Assembly: GCF_001424945.1 (NCBI RefSeq)
Contig: NZ_LMCW01000008.1
Location: 3,867 to 67,866, forward strand
Reading direction: 5' to 3'
Source of the DNA: Rhizobium sp. Root1203
Lineage (GTDB): Bacteria > Pseudomonadota > Alphaproteobacteria > Rhizobiales > Rhizobiaceae
DNA: 64,000 bases
The first letter of the stretch is position 1. Each line of letters begins with the position of its first letter. Below, piece by piece: positions 18,310-28,092 of this stretch. Under the pieces are notes generated by a model that was not told the origin of the DNA, searched no databases, and saw only the letters and a list, made by a program, of their open reading frames with translations. A program made the translations under genes and the position numbers.

Positions 18310-19406
18310 ACGAAATTCCGACTGAAAGCGAGCTGGACTGGGCGCTCGTCCTTGCTCCTTTTCGCAAGGACGCCGACTACATCGCCGCTTTGCTGCGTGA
18401 ACAGAATGTCAATGTTATAGCAGCAAATGCAGACGAGGATCTGCTCCAGCCTCTCGCTCTGGCTCCAGGCGTTATCGTCATTACGCATGAGGCGCTCAAA
18501 CCCGATGTGGTCGTAAAGATTGCCAGCCATATTGCAAACCAGCCCGACTGGTCTGAGGTGCCCGTTATTATCTTGCTGGAACGCGCAGCACCGATCTCAC
18601 GAATTCGCACTCAGTTACAGTCGTCGTGGCCGGGTTCGCGTCTCTTGTTCCACACGCGTCCCATCGCAGCGCTGGAACTCGTAAACGCAATTCAATCAAA
18701 TCTACTAGTACGACTGCGCCAGCGCCAGGTGCGCGATTCTATCGAGCGTGAAAGGGAACTGCGACTAGAGCTCAATCACCGCGTGAAAAATATCCTGGCG
18801 AGCGTAACGTCAATTTTTCGCATGACAAAACGGGACGCAGCGACCGTGGACGATTTGGCCAACGACTTCACAGATCGGCTGCAGGCGCTTTCGAACGTCC
18901 ATACTGCCGTCTTCGAGGCCGGCGGAGAAGAGGTGTCGCTGTCTGCCGTGGTGGACGTGACCCTATCGCCTTACAACCGCGGAGGCGTCAGTCACATCGA
19001 CGTCCGGGGTGAGGACGTGGTTGTGACGCGGGAGGCTGGAACAACCATAGCGCTATGCCTGCACGAGCTTATAACAAACGCTATCAAATATGGCGCGCTA
19101 TCCCACCCAGAGGGCAAGGTGAACCTATCATGGGAAGTCGAAAGAACCGGCGACCCTAGCTTCTCTTTAAATTGGGTCGAGGTAGGGGGACCAACTGTAC
19201 AGCAACCAACCCGTCAGGGATACGGCACCCGTTATGTGCGTTCGGCACTCGGATCGATATTTGGAAGAGTTCCGGCCATTACATTTGCTCCGATTGGTTT
19301 TCAGTGCAGCATCGGTGGCCCGCTTTCGCGGTTAACGCCACAGAAACAGTCCGTATCAGCTGGTCTCCGGTTGGCAAAAGACCAAGGCGAAACCCCAGCC
19401 TCATGA
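18306..19406 (+). CDS. Histidine kinase with degenerate receiver domain (HWE/HisKA_2 type)
   Basis: This 366-residue cytoplasmic protein has an N-terminal receiver-like domain (about 10-130) in which the phospho-acceptor strand reads VIVITHEAL, without the usual aspartate. The dimerisation helix follows with ELNHRVKNIL (H near 158), then a GHKL ATPase domain with LHELITNAIKYGALS, a signature of HWE-type kinases abundant in rhizobia. It has no membrane segment. Coupling to the KaiC-like gene suggests that the ATPase modulates it or receives its signal, as an oscillator or stress sensor. No cognate response regulator is adjacent. Confidence 0.88.
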   Translation: MNEIPTESELDWALVLAPFRKDADYIAALLREQNVNVIAANADEDLLQPLALAPGVIVITHEALKPDVVVKIASHIANQPDWSEVPVIILLERAAPISRIRTQLQSSWPGSRLLFHTRPIAALELVNAIQSNLLVRLRQRQVRDSIERERELRLELNHRVKNILASVTSIFRMTKRDAATVDDLANDFTDRLQALSNVHTAVFEAGGEEVSLSAVVDVTLSPYNRGGVSHIDVRGEDVVVTREAGTTIALCLHELITNAIKYGALSHPEGKVNLSWEVERTGDPSFSLNWVEVGGPTVQQPTRQGYGTRYVRSALGSIFGRVPAITFAPIGFQCSIGGPLSRLTPQKQSVSAGLRLAKDQGETPAS

Positions 19407-19544
19407 GTGAAATGAACTCTATCCGCTAGCATGCTACCCGAGTGCAGCGTCATCGAAAGGCATGTAGTGACGACGCCGCTGGCTTGCCGGACTCTCGCGT
19501 CGCCCAACCCTTTCAGGTCAAGCACTCGCGCATCTCAAAGCCAA

Positions 19545-21491
19545 TTATGCCGCGCTCAAAAGTTCAGCGCTTACAGGCATCCCGAGATGAAATCCCTGAA
19601 CGCGGTCGATGCGAAGATCTTTGAGAAGGGACATTTGCGCTGCAGTCTCCACGCCTTCGACCAGGATTGTGTTTCCGCGATTGCGTATGAGAGAAACCAT
19701 GTCCTGAAGCATTGTTAGCCCGCGCTGATTGGAGCAGTCGTGCAGGAATGTTCGATCCACTTTTACCGTATGGAACTCGATTGCCCGCAGCCACGACAAT
19801 CCTGCGAAGCCCGAACCGAAATCGTCCAGCCACATCTCGACACCGATTGTCCGTAGATCTGCGATGCACTTGAGCACCTCGGCCTGTATATCTAAATCCA
19901 AGCCCTCGGTAACTTCCAAGGCGAGCCGTGACCCGGAAATTCCACACTCCTTCAGAATATCTCCGACGCTTGCGGCAAAGCCGGGCGAGCGTAGCTGTAC
20001 GGGAGATACATTGACGCTGACGGTCGCCATCCGATCTGTCATCAGGATATCGCGGCACGCCGTCTTGATTGCCCATCTACCCAGTTCAAGAATAGCGCCT
20101 GTCCGTTCTGCAACAGGAATAAAGACCTTCGGCGAGACGGCGGTGCCGTCCGGCAGCCTTAGGCGCATCAGTGCCTCGACAGCCCGTGCCTTGCCATTCA
20201 CCACATCGAATATCGGTTGATAGACGAGGGACACGAGGTTCCGGTCGATAGCTGCGGCCAACAACGGTACTAATTTCCCCGCGTTGTCGTCCGGGCGAGG
20301 TAACAACGGATCGAATGCGCGAATGCAATTTCGGCCGTTCGCTTTCGCATTGTAGAGCGCAAGATCGGCTTCGCGAACAATCCGTTCAACCTTTTCTCCG
20401 GACTGTTCGCGCGTGAATGCGATGCCAACGCTTACAGTAACGACTGACGTGTCATCCGGGCGCTCTTCGTGTCCGATCGCAAGGTGCTCGATTTTCTTTC
20501 GAATCCTCTCTGCCAAGTTCATCGCGATTTCAGGAGATTCAAACGGCATGACGACGATGAATTCCTCACCACCATACCTGCCGATCACGCCATTGGACTG
20601 CTCGACAAGAGTTCTCAACGTGTTGGCGATGACGGTCAGGCACCGGTCTCCCTCCTGATGTCCGTAGCGATCGTTGAACCGTTTAAAGAAGTCCACGTCC
20701 AAAAGGATCACACAGAAATCGCGGCGCTCATTTTTCCAGGCGTTCCAGCATTCATCGAGCCGCCTGTCTAACGCTCGCCTATTGTCGATCCCTGTTAGGT
20801 AGTCGGTATGTGAAAGCTCCAACAGTTCCTTTCCGCGTTCCGCCGCTTCCCAGTGCCGATAGCGAGCCTCCGCCGCATTCAGCATTACCTTTCGACGCTC
20901 GACATTTAGTCGCCAATTGACGAAGGACGTGAAGATAAAGCATGAAACGTAAAACATCCCAAAGGCGATCTGGTAGGCTTGGTTCGACGGGAAGAACCGG
21001 AAGATCGAAATGAAAAACGCGCACAAAACAATGCCAGAGGTGACCACCGACAACCGAAACGGGAAGCTGAAAAATAAGTTGGCACCCATCATAAAGATCG
21101 CCCCGAATACCATGTAGTATGACATGGCGGTTGCGTCTTTTGTCCCGATTGCTGGGCAAAGCCAACCGATATAGCCGACGACCAACGCTGAGGCGCACGT
21201 TAGATCCAGCCACACCGTTTTCGCATTGGCCATTCTTAAGATCTCGAAGGAGAACAGCGCTAGCGCGGCAATGATCAACCGCGAAGCAATCGTTGCGGGA
21301 GCTACGTCGGGGATCAGCCACTGATCGGGAGCTGCGAACGCAACATAAACCGCAACGGCGATCCACAAGCCGTGCCGTGACCCTCTCCTTCGAACAGCAT
21401 CATTCTCAGATTCGAGAGACCTACAGGCCTCAGCGAGTGAAAAGTTTGTGTTCAAATCACCTGATTGCACTTCGACAACGGACGATCTCAT
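19545..21491 (-). CDS. Membrane GGDEF-EAL cyclic-di-GMP protein
   Basis: The 648-residue protein has about six hydrophobic segments (about 40-190), then a GGDEF domain with LLDVDFFK at 263-270 and an intact GGEEF at 307-311, and an EAL domain beginning VEALMRL at 438-444 with DDFGSGF, VKVDR and VEGVET. Both catalytic sets look complete, so it could make and degrade cyclic-di-GMP. No RxxD inhibitory site precedes GGEEF. The membrane part resembles a MASE-like sensor. It is divergent from the methyltransferase gene at 21723. Confidence 0.92.
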   Translation of the reverse strand: MRSSVVEVQSGDLNTNFSLAEACRSLESENDAVRRRGSRHGLWIAVAVYVAFAAPDQWLIPDVAPATIASRLIIAALALFSFEILRMANAKTVWLDLTCASALVVGYIGWLCPAIGTKDATAMSYYMVFGAIFMMGANLFFSFPFRLSVVTSGIVLCAFFISIFRFFPSNQAYQIAFGMFYVSCFIFTSFVNWRLNVERRKVMLNAAEARYRHWEAAERGKELLELSHTDYLTGIDNRRALDRRLDECWNAWKNERRDFCVILLDVDFFKRFNDRYGHQEGDRCLTVIANTLRTLVEQSNGVIGRYGGEEFIVVMPFESPEIAMNLAERIRKKIEHLAIGHEERPDDTSVVTVSVGIAFTREQSGEKVERIVREADLALYNAKANGRNCIRAFDPLLPRPDDNAGKLVPLLAAAIDRNLVSLVYQPIFDVVNGKARAVEALMRLRLPDGTAVSPKVFIPVAERTGAILELGRWAIKTACRDILMTDRMATVSVNVSPVQLRSPGFAASVGDILKECGISGSRLALEVTEGLDLDIQAEVLKCIADLRTIGVEMWLDDFGSGFAGLSWLRAIEFHTVKVDRTFLHDCSNQRGLTMLQDMVSLIRNRGNTILVEGVETAAQMSLLKDLRIDRVQGFHLGMPVSAELLSAA

Positions 21492-21520
21492 ACAATGAGG
21501 CCAGACGGGCTATAATCAAA

Positions 21521-21680
21521 ATACACGCGATAGTATGTCATGCCTTGTTGCCCTCCAGATATTACTATCGGTAACTTCGGTCCCCGCGTGTAATTCTTCG
21601 GCCTTGCTGATAAGGTTAGAATCACACTCGCGATACTAGAATTACCCTCGCCGCGTGTAGAATCTAGTCGCATTTTGTGA
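21521..21680. repeat. Cluster of short imperfect repeats in a divergent promoter region
   Basis: Motifs of 10-13 bases recur within 160 bases: ACACGCGATAGTA near 21521 and ACTCGCGATACTA near 21634; CCGCGTGTAATTCT near 21583 and CCGCGTGTAGAATCT near 21652; and GTAATTCT facing AGAATTAC. They lie between the GGDEF-EAL gene and the methyltransferase gene and could be operator half sites. Confidence 0.4.
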
Positions 21681-21699
21681 CGACCCTGTTTATGGTTAG

Positions 21700-21715
21700 C
21701 CCCGCGTCAACGGGG
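21700..21715 (+). promoter_or_regulatory. Hairpin that may hide the ribosome binding site of the methyltransferase
   Basis: CCCCG/CGGGG with a six-base loop ends seven bases before the ATG at 21723, and its right arm contains the only GGGG-type Shine-Dalgarno candidate. Folding would block initiation. This is inferred from sequence alone. Confidence 0.3.
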
Positions 21716-21722
21716 TCTCGAA

Positions 21723-22760
21723 ATGGTACAAAGCTTCGCATTCGATAGGGCAAGCCTGATCAAACCAGGTCAAATTCGTCGGACTGCGGAGGGGGCTGTT
21801 GCTTTTGATCCAGGCCAATTTATTCTCGCTGAAGCTGAACTCGCCCTGTCGCTTGACTTGTCACTCCGGCAGTTTCAATCAGGCGTCGAGCCAAGCGCGA
21901 TAATCGAGCGTCTGACGCATGCCTTGCATCAAATACGCCGCCGTTTTCATGCGGAAGTTTGGGACGACATGGTGTTGCTCGCGCAAGCACATCCGGTTGC
22001 TGACTTCCTCCATCAAGATCCCTTGACCCGCTGGTCGTTTGAAAAGCCGCGGGGTTATTCTGGCGACGCACATCTTTTGGATTTTATCTACGGCAGTACC
22101 GGCATTGCTGAGGCGGTCGACGCATCAACCTATTTGGGTAGGGCGATTTACGAGTATACCAGGAACGCATCCTCATCCGTCGCCGTAAGGGAGCGCCGCG
22201 ACATCCTGGCCCAGCGTGTGGATGAAATTGCCTCGGTTCGTGCTGGACCCATCGAGGTGCTCGCCGTGGCTTCGGGCCACCTCCGTGAGGCGGCGCTGTC
22301 GTCCGCTCTTGGAGCAGGCGCAATCGAGCGCTGGGTGGCTTTGGACCAGGACCCCGTGAGTATTGGGACGGTCGCCCGCGACTTCGCCGGAACGTCCGTC
22401 GAAGCAGTGAACGGATCGGTAAGATCGCTGCTTGGTGGAAGGCACGTGCTAAAAACGTTCGACCTCGTGTATGCGGCCGGCCTTTACGACTATTTGCCCG
22501 ACACCGTTGCAGTGAAGTTGACCAGAAAATGCGTGAACATGCTCAAGCCCGGCGGCTCCTTCCTGTTTGCTAACTTTTCACAGGAAACTGACGTCGATGG
22601 CTATATGGAAACGTTCATGAACTGGCCGCTCCTGCTCCGAACCGAAGAAGAAATGTGGATGATCGCTAGTGAGAGTATTGGCGATACGGATGTCAATGTT
22701 TCTGTTTGGTTCGGGGCCAATCGCAATATCCTCTATTGCGAAATCGAAAAACTCACGTAG
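21723..22760 (+). CDS. Class I SAM-dependent methyltransferase-like protein
   Basis: This 345-residue protein has a helical N-terminal region (about 30-170) and a Rossmann methyltransferase domain. Motif I reads IEVLAVASGHLREA, then WVALDQDPVSIG (acidic loop), FDLVYAAGLYDYLPD and LKPGGSFLFANFS, the usual order. The glycine-rich motif is atypical. The acceptor substrate is unknown. It stands alone on the plus strand, divergent from the GGDEF-EAL gene. Confidence 0.75.
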   Translation: MVQSFAFDRASLIKPGQIRRTAEGAVAFDPGQFILAEAELALSLDLSLRQFQSGVEPSAIIERLTHALHQIRRRFHAEVWDDMVLLAQAHPVADFLHQDPLTRWSFEKPRGYSGDAHLLDFIYGSTGIAEAVDASTYLGRAIYEYTRNASSSVAVRERRDILAQRVDEIASVRAGPIEVLAVASGHLREAALSSALGAGAIERWVALDQDPVSIGTVARDFAGTSVEAVNGSVRSLLGGRHVLKTFDLVYAAGLYDYLPDTVAVKLTRKCVNMLKPGGSFLFANFSQETDVDGYMETFMNWPLLLRTEEEMWMIASESIGDTDVNVSVWFGANRNILYCEIEKLT

Positions 22761-23130
22761 CGACTTCATGTAAAAGCACCTGCACAACGTCGGTGGCACT
22801 TATAGCCAGCGGCATTCTTTGCAAATGCAGGTCGAGGCTCGACGTGCCATCGAACTACGCCGGTCCACGGTCGGCGGCGACGAAAGTCGAACCACACCTG
22901 CCCCAGCAAAAAGGGGGTTTGTCGGCGATCCCACCCGGCGAGCCGTGAAGAATACCGTCAGCGACTCTAGCGATCTCGATGGGACCGGTCAGTCATTTAC
23001 GGGAAACGAAAAGGGAACAGGCGGCCTGCGCTGGGATAATCAACCATTTCAATCGCGCAGTGGGCCGCTGTGCGAAACTACCGGCCGCCTGAGGCGTTCC
23101 CTGTGAACATCAGCAGCAGGAGACAACCAA
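22761..23130. other. Intergenic region upstream of the LigD operon
   Basis: A frame at 22819-23106 (95 codons) exists but has no domain and no clear ribosome binding site, so it is not called. The region should hold the promoter for the 23131-26117 genes. A GGAAC at about 23013 lacks a correctly spaced GTT. Confidence 0.4.
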
Positions 23131-23439
23131 ATGGCCGACGACAGCACCACGACCATCCGGGCCACATTCGAAACACGGGAAGCAGCCGATCTGGCTGTCG
23201 AACATCTGGTTCAGCAATGCGGTATCTCGAGGCCTGACATCTTCATTCAGTCCGCAACCGATCGCAACACAGTGGGTTCGACGCCGTCGGGCGGCGATGC
23301 GTCCCATGATGATGGCGCTCGTCGCGACGCACCCCTCGAAGGCGAGATCGAGGTCTCGGCGGATATCGCCTCCAGTCAGATCGCCGCCGTGCAGCGCAGT
23401 CTCGGAGACTCCGGCGCGCTACGGGTATCGAGCCGCTAA
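23131..23439 (+). CDS. Small YflT-like stress protein upstream of LigD
   Basis: This 102-residue protein has one ferredoxin-like domain with the pattern [19 protein letters not shown], resembling the N-terminal parts of the stress proteins at 50589 and 55061 in this window. A disordered acidic linker (about 52-72) separates it from a short C-terminal strand-helix piece. GGAG lies upstream of the ATG. It is 41 bases from ligD and probably cotranscribed. Its function is unknown; placement suggests a role in stress or DNA repair. Confidence 0.75.
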   Translation: MADDSTTTIRATFETREAADLAVEHLVQQCGISRPDIFIQSATDRNTVGSTPSGGDASHDDGARRDAPLEGEIEVSADIASSQIAAVQRSLGDSGALRVSSR

Positions 23440-23480
23440 GCAACCGACGCCCGCGCAAGAATAAGGTTTCAAGAGGTCCC

Positions 23481-26117
23481 ATGGCCGACAATCTTTCAAA
23501 ATACCGCGCCAAGCGCGATTTCAACAAGACGGGCGAACCAAGCGGCGAGGCTCACGTCAGATCGTCGAACCGGCAGCGGTTTGTGATCCAGAAGCACGAT
23601 GCCACTCGCCTCCACTACGACCTGAGGCTCGAGCTCGACGGGGTGTTCAAATCCTGGGCGGTGACCAAAGGACCGTCGCTTGATCCACATGACAAGCGGC
23701 TGGCCGTCGAGGTCGAAGATCACCCGCTTGATTACGGCGATTTCGAAGGCACGATCCCGAAGGGTCAGTACGGTGGCGGTACGGTGATGCTGTGGGACCG
23801 TGGCTATTGGGAGCCGGAGGGCCGGAAATCACCGGAAGAGGCGCTGGAGAAGGGCGACCTCAAGTTCACGCTCGAGGGCAAGCGGCTGCACGGCAGTTTC
23901 GTACTGGTCCGGATGCGCAACGACCGCGATGGCGGCAAGCGGACCAACTGGCTGCTGATAAAACACCATGACGCTCATTCCGTCGAAGAGAATGGCGCGG
24001 CGATCCTGGAGGAGAATACGACCTCAGTCGCCTCCGGGCGCAGCATGGAGCAAATCGCCAGCGGCAAGGGGCGCAAACCGAGACCGTTCATGATGGCGCA
24101 CGCGGATGTCGAGGCGGACGCGGTCTGGGACAGCAAGCATGGGTTGGCGGCCGACGAGCGCAAGAAAAAGTCCCGCAAGGATGGTGCGACCTCGACCGCC
24201 GCTGACCTGCCGGACTTCATCGATCCGCAGCTTTGCCAGACCTCTGATCGGCCGCCGGCCGGAGATGATTGGCTGCATGAGATCAAATTCGATGGCTACC
24301 GGATCCAGATGCGTGTCGCTGACGGTAATGTGACGCTGAAGACACGCAAAGGCCTCGACTGGACGAGAAAATATCCTGATATCGCTGAGGCTGCTTCAGA
24401 ACTGCAAGATTGCATCATTGATGGCGAGATCTGCGCGCTCGACGAGAATGGCGCCCCGGATTTTGCGGCTCTCCAGGCGGCTCTCTCGGAGGGCAAAACA
24501 CGTGATCTGGTTTATTTTGCGTTTGATCTGCTGTTCGACGGTGGCGAGGATTTGCGCTCGATGCGATTGGCCGAGCGGAAGGAGCGGCTCCAAAATCTAG
24601 TTGCGGTGGCAGGCGATAGTTCCCGCATTCGCTATGTCGAACATTTCGAATCGGGTGGCGACGCGGTGCTGCGGTCTGCCTGCAAGCTGCACCTCGAGGG
24701 TGTCGTCTCCAAGCAGATGGACGCGCCTTATCAATCAGGCCGCGCCGACACATGGGCGAAATCCAAATGCCGCGCTGGTCATGAGGTGGTGATTGGGGGT
24801 TATGCCACGACCAACCGCAAGTTCCGCTCGCTGCTGGTCGGCGTCCACCGTGGCGATCACTTCGTTTATGTCGGCCGTGTCGGAACCGGCTACGGCGCCA
24901 GGAAGGTCGGGATGCTACTTCCGAAACTGAAGGCGCTCGAGACGGCGAGATCGCCGTTCACCGGTATCGGTGCTCCGAAGAAGCAGGTCGAAGTTGTCTG
25001 GCTGAAGCCCGAGCTTGTTGCCGAAATCGAATTCGAAGGGTGGACTGCAGACGGCCTCGTCCGCCAGGCGGCCTTCAAAGGCCTGCGCGAGGACAAGCCG
25101 GCGAAAGAGGTCGGTGTTGAGAAGCCGGCATCGCCCGCCACAACGGAGACAGTTGAACCTGCCGCGACAGCAAAGAAACGGCCTATCCGCCGCAAAGGCG
25201 CCAAGGCCGAGGTGATGGGTGTGCTCATCTCCAATCCCGATAAGCCCCTTTGGCCGGATGCCGGCGATGGTGAGCCCGTCACCAAGGAAGAGCTGGCGCG
25301 CTATCATCAAGCCGTGGGCGGCTGGCTCATCGAGCACATCAAAGGCCGGCCGTGTTCGATCATTCGCGCGCCGGACGGGATCGGCGGAGAGCAATTCTTC
25401 CAGCGCCACGCGATGCCCGGCACCTCCAACCTTCTCGAACTCGTGAAAGTCTTCGGCGACAAGAAGCCGTACCTGCAAATCGATCGGATCGAAGGGCTTG
25501 CGGCGATCGCCCAGATCGGCGGCATCGAGCTGCATCCTTGGAACTGCGCGCTCGGTCAGCCGGAAGTGCCCGGCCGGCTGGTGTTCGATCTCGACCCCGG
25601 CCCGGATGTGCCATTCTCCACCGTCGTTGCGGCGGCTCGCGAGATGCGCGACCGGCTCGACGATCTCGGCCTGGTCAGCTTCTGCAAGACCACGGGCGGC
25701 AAGGGGCTGCACGTCGTCACCTCACTTGCCGTCAACAAACGGAAGCCTCTTTCCTGGGCCGAGGCGAAGGGATTTGCCCATGACGTTTGCCAGCAGATGG
25801 CGCGTGACAACCCGGACCTCTATCTCATCAAGATGACCAAGAGCCTGCGGGGTGGGAGGATCTTCCTCGATTATCTCCGAAACGATCGCACGGCGACAGC
25901 CGTGGCGCCGCTGTCACCGCGTGCGCGGCCCGGCGCTACGGTTTCGATGCCGCTCACCTGGACGCAGGTGAAGTCCGATTTGGACCCGAAGCGATTTACC
26001 ATCCGAACAGTGCCCGCCCTTCTTGCAAAGACCTCCGCCTGGCATGACTATTGTGATGGCGAACGCCCCCTTGAGCAGGCGATCAAGCGTCTCGAAAAAG
26101 CAAAACGGGCGGCGTGA
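23481..26117 (+). CDS. ligD: Multifunctional DNA ligase D
   Basis: The 878-residue protein has all three LigD modules in the order phosphoesterase-ligase-polymerase. The 3'-phosphoesterase (about 20-200) shows [18 protein letters not shown]. The ATP-dependent ligase (about 235-560) has the adenylation motif EIKFDGYR with the lysine near 268. The primase-like polymerase (about 590-870) has [13 protein letters not shown] with the metal-binding Asp pair. LigD seals double-strand breaks with Ku in bacterial end joining. No ku gene lies in this window, so Ku must be encoded elsewhere or this is a secondary copy. Confidence 0.97.
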   Translation: MADNLSKYRAKRDFNKTGEPSGEAHVRSSNRQRFVIQKHDATRLHYDLRLELDGVFKSWAVTKGPSLDPHDKRLAVEVEDHPLDYGDFEGTIPKGQYGGGTVMLWDRGYWEPEGRKSPEEALEKGDLKFTLEGKRLHGSFVLVRMRNDRDGGKRTNWLLIKHHDAHSVEENGAAILEENTTSVASGRSMEQIASGKGRKPRPFMMAHADVEADAVWDSKHGLAADERKKKSRKDGATSTAADLPDFIDPQLCQTSDRPPAGDDWLHEIKFDGYRIQMRVADGNVTLKTRKGLDWTRKYPDIAEAASELQDCIIDGEICALDENGAPDFAALQAALSEGKTRDLVYFAFDLLFDGGEDLRSMRLAERKERLQNLVAVAGDSSRIRYVEHFESGGDAVLRSACKLHLEGVVSKQMDAPYQSGRADTWAKSKCRAGHEVVIGGYATTNRKFRSLLVGVHRGDHFVYVGRVGTGYGARKVGMLLPKLKALETARSPFTGIGAPKKQVEVVWLKPELVAEIEFEGWTADGLVRQAAFKGLREDKPAKEVGVEKPASPATTETVEPAATAKKRPIRRKGAKAEVMGVLISNPDKPLWPDAGDGEPVTKEELARYHQAVGGWLIEHIKGRPCSIIRAPDGIGGEQFFQRHAMPGTSNLLELVKVFGDKKPYLQIDRIEGLAAIAQIGGIELHPWNCALGQPEVPGRLVFDLDPGPDVPFSTVVAAAREMRDRLDDLGLVSFCKTTGGKGLHVVTSLAVNKRKPLSWAEAKGFAHDVCQQMARDNPDLYLIKMTKSLRGGRIFLDYLRNDRTATAVAPLSPRARPGATVSMPLTWTQVKSDLDPKRFTIRTVPALLAKTSAWHDYCDGERPLEQAIKRLEKAKRAA

Positions 26118-26144
26118 ACTAGAGACGTACTCGGGCCACAACAC

Positions 26145-27059
26145 ATGGATGAGGAAACGAAAGACACATCTGCTGCGCCTGACCGAGTGGGTGCCACGAC
26201 TGACGTGCCGCACGATCGGATGACGGTCGCGCGGTTTCGGGAAACGTTTCCTCGAGCGCGATGGAGCGACAGCCTCAATGCCTGGTTCGTGCCAGGCCGC
26301 ACCGCTCGAAAGCGGATAAGCCGCTGGCTGGCGGAGATGGAGGCTGAAGCCGATAGGTTCGCTGACGAGAAGGGCAGGGACGCCTTCGCCTTTGAGCCGA
26401 TTGAAAGCCACTATCTTGAAGCTACGCCCACTGCCTTGGAGATCCGGACGCCCTACTCGCGCAGCGCCATCAACGAGATCCGCGAAACTCCTTATGCGCG
26501 TTGGGACGCGGATCGCCGCCTGTGGACCGTGCCATATCGTTCGGTCGACGCGCTCCGGCAGCGATGGCCAGCGATCGAGGCGGCCGCCGGGCGAAGTGAG
26601 CCGGAAGCCCGGCGGGCGCGGCGCGAAGCCATCAAGGGCTCCAAGGAAGATGAGGCGTCCAAGGCGAGGACGAGGGAGCGCCGGCGGAAGCGATATCCGG
26701 TTCCCAGCGATGCCGGGCCGCCCTTCGAGCGCGCGATCGGCACGCATGTCGGGGTCGTCTTCGTCATCGGAACGCACGGCGAATTGGCAGACGCTGCCAC
26801 GGTCAGTGCATTTTATTTCTCCCCGGCAGCTGGCGAAGAATACATCTGGGCGTCGTGGCGGTCGGGTTCACTGGAGGAACTGGTGACGACGTGGCCGGCG
26901 CGATCCTCGCCGGACCAGAGCGAACTCGAAAGAGGTTGGTGGCTGCCGACGCTGGAGGAGTTGCGAACTGCGCGGCGCGACGCCAAATCTAGGCGACGGG
27001 CCCGAGAGCGCCGGGAAGGAAAAGGCTTATCGGGTGAAAGATCAGCAGAAGGCCCGTGA
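26145..27059 (+). CDS. Protein with two HARP-like repeats, unknown function
   Basis: This 304-residue charged protein contains two similar segments: FRETFPRARWSDSLNAWFVP (about 26-45) and IRETPYARWDADRRLWTVP (about 109-127). Each is followed by a helix ending in RW. The pattern resembles the HARP repeat that precedes helicase domains in SMARCAL1-like proteins, which suggests binding to DNA or branched structures; this is an inference. A very basic linker (about 155-190) and a basic C-terminus follow. It starts 27 bases after ligD, probably in the same operon, so a role in repair is plausible. Confidence 0.65.
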   Translation: MDEETKDTSAAPDRVGATTDVPHDRMTVARFRETFPRARWSDSLNAWFVPGRTARKRISRWLAEMEAEADRFADEKGRDAFAFEPIESHYLEATPTALEIRTPYSRSAINEIRETPYARWDADRRLWTVPYRSVDALRQRWPAIEAAAGRSEPEARRARREAIKGSKEDEASKARTRERRRKRYPVPSDAGPPFERAIGTHVGVVFVIGTHGELADAATVSAFYFSPAAGEEYIWASWRSGSLEELVTTWPARSSPDQSELERGWWLPTLEELRTARRDAKSRRRARERREGKGLSGERSAEGP

Positions 27060-27181
27060 GGCGCTTTGCTTGCTGCGGATTGCGCCAGGCGAATTCGTCG
27101 GTCCGTGGAAACGTCGCGGCATCCAGGGGGAGTCGAAGGTGCGAACTCAACATCTTTGACGCAAACCAGTTCCGAGCCATT

Positions 27182-27207
27182 GGAACTTCAAGGCACCCTT
27201 GCCTGTT
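27182..27207 (+). promoter_or_regulatory. EcfG (RpoE2)-type stress promoter
   Basis: GGAAC at 27182-27186 and GTT at 27205-27207 are separated by 18 bases, matching the general-stress sigma factor consensus of Alphaproteobacteria. The site lies 38 bases upstream of the TTG start at 27245. Confidence 0.65.
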
Positions 27208-27244
27208 ATCGAGGGGTGACAGGGCATGCAAGAAGGAGATCAGT

Positions 27245-27526
27245 TTGAACACGGCGAACCTGCAGCTCGAGGGCCTTATAATGGCGGTTGCCGCGATTTC
27301 GGACACTCTCACCGCGAAAGGTGTGGTGACGCATCAGGAAATGTCCGCCGCGCTAGGCCAGGCGGAGCGATCGGTCGACCAGGACGACGGCCACAAACTT
27401 TCCGGCCCGAACCGCGCAGCCACGCTCTTCCCGATCCGCGTCCTGCTCCTCGCCAACGAGGCCGCTCAGCGCGGCGAGAAGTTCACTTTCTCAGACTACG
27501 CAGAAATGGTGGGGAGGCTCACTTGA
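27245..27526 (+). CDS. Conserved small hypothetical protein
   Basis: The 93-residue protein starts at a TTG preceded by AGAAGGAG with six-base spacing. The resulting N-terminus (MNTANLQLEGL) fits a rhizobial family of about 90-110 residues, and longer frames from 27056 lack a ribosome binding site. The remainder is helical, with a conserved-looking SGPNRAATLFPIRVLLLANEA segment. No catalytic motif is visible. An EcfG-type promoter lies immediately upstream, so it is probably induced in general stress. Confidence 0.65.
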   Translation: MNTANLQLEGLIMAVAAISDTLTAKGVVTHQEMSAALGQAERSVDQDDGHKLSGPNRAATLFPIRVLLLANEAAQRGEKFTFSDYAEMVGRLT

Positions 27527-27613
27527 TGCCCGCTTGGTCCGACGCCCTCGCGAGAGGCTTGTTCTCCGTGGGCACCGCTCCACTTCTCACATAACCGATC
27601 TAGGAGGAACCAA

Positions 27614-28027
27614 ATGCCACCCCGTAAGCCCGCTAAACCCGCTGCGCTTGATACCACAGGCGCGAAGATCGCGAGTCCCGTACCGAAAGGTGTCATCGAC
27701 ACTGCGACCGGAGAGGTCGGCGTCCCGAGCCAACCCCACTATGATCCTCATGAAGAACTCGGCGCCCTCCGCAAGCAGCTTGAAACGTTGCAGAAGCAGG
27801 TGACCGCTGCCGCCCAGAGCGTCAAGGGTGGCGCCCGCGAGGCAGCAAGGCAGTCCGAAGCTACTGTGAAGTTGTATCCGGTTTCGACCTTGGTCGCGGT
27901 CGCCGCCGTCGTCGGGGCTGTCGCCTTCGCTATCGCTGGCTCCCGCGCGGCGCCGGCGCGGTCGCGATACGACCGCGCTCTCGACGAGATGCGCGATCTG
28001 TACGACAAGGTACGGGACCGGATCTAG
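27614..28027 (+). CDS. ElaB/YqjD-like (DUF883-type) membrane-anchored protein
   Basis: The 137-residue protein has a Pro-rich N-terminus, a coiled-coil helix (about 45-85, ELGALRKQLETLQKQV), one membrane span (about 90-112, STLVAVAAVVGAVAFAIAG) and a short charged tail. This is the plan of ElaB/YqjD proteins, inner-membrane proteins that in E. coli bind ribosomes in stationary phase. AGGAGG lies upstream of the ATG. It follows the 27245 gene after 87 bases and may be read from the same stress promoter. Confidence 0.75.
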   Translation: MPPRKPAKPAALDTTGAKIASPVPKGVIDTATGEVGVPSQPHYDPHEELGALRKQLETLQKQVTAAAQSVKGGAREAARQSEATVKLYPVSTLVAVAAVVGAVAFAIAGSRAAPARSRYDRALDEMRDLYDKVRDRI

Positions 28028-28092
28028 CCCATTCGCGATTGCGAACGAGGTGATTTTCTGCCACGCTTGACCTGCAAGCGAGGGGAAAACGC

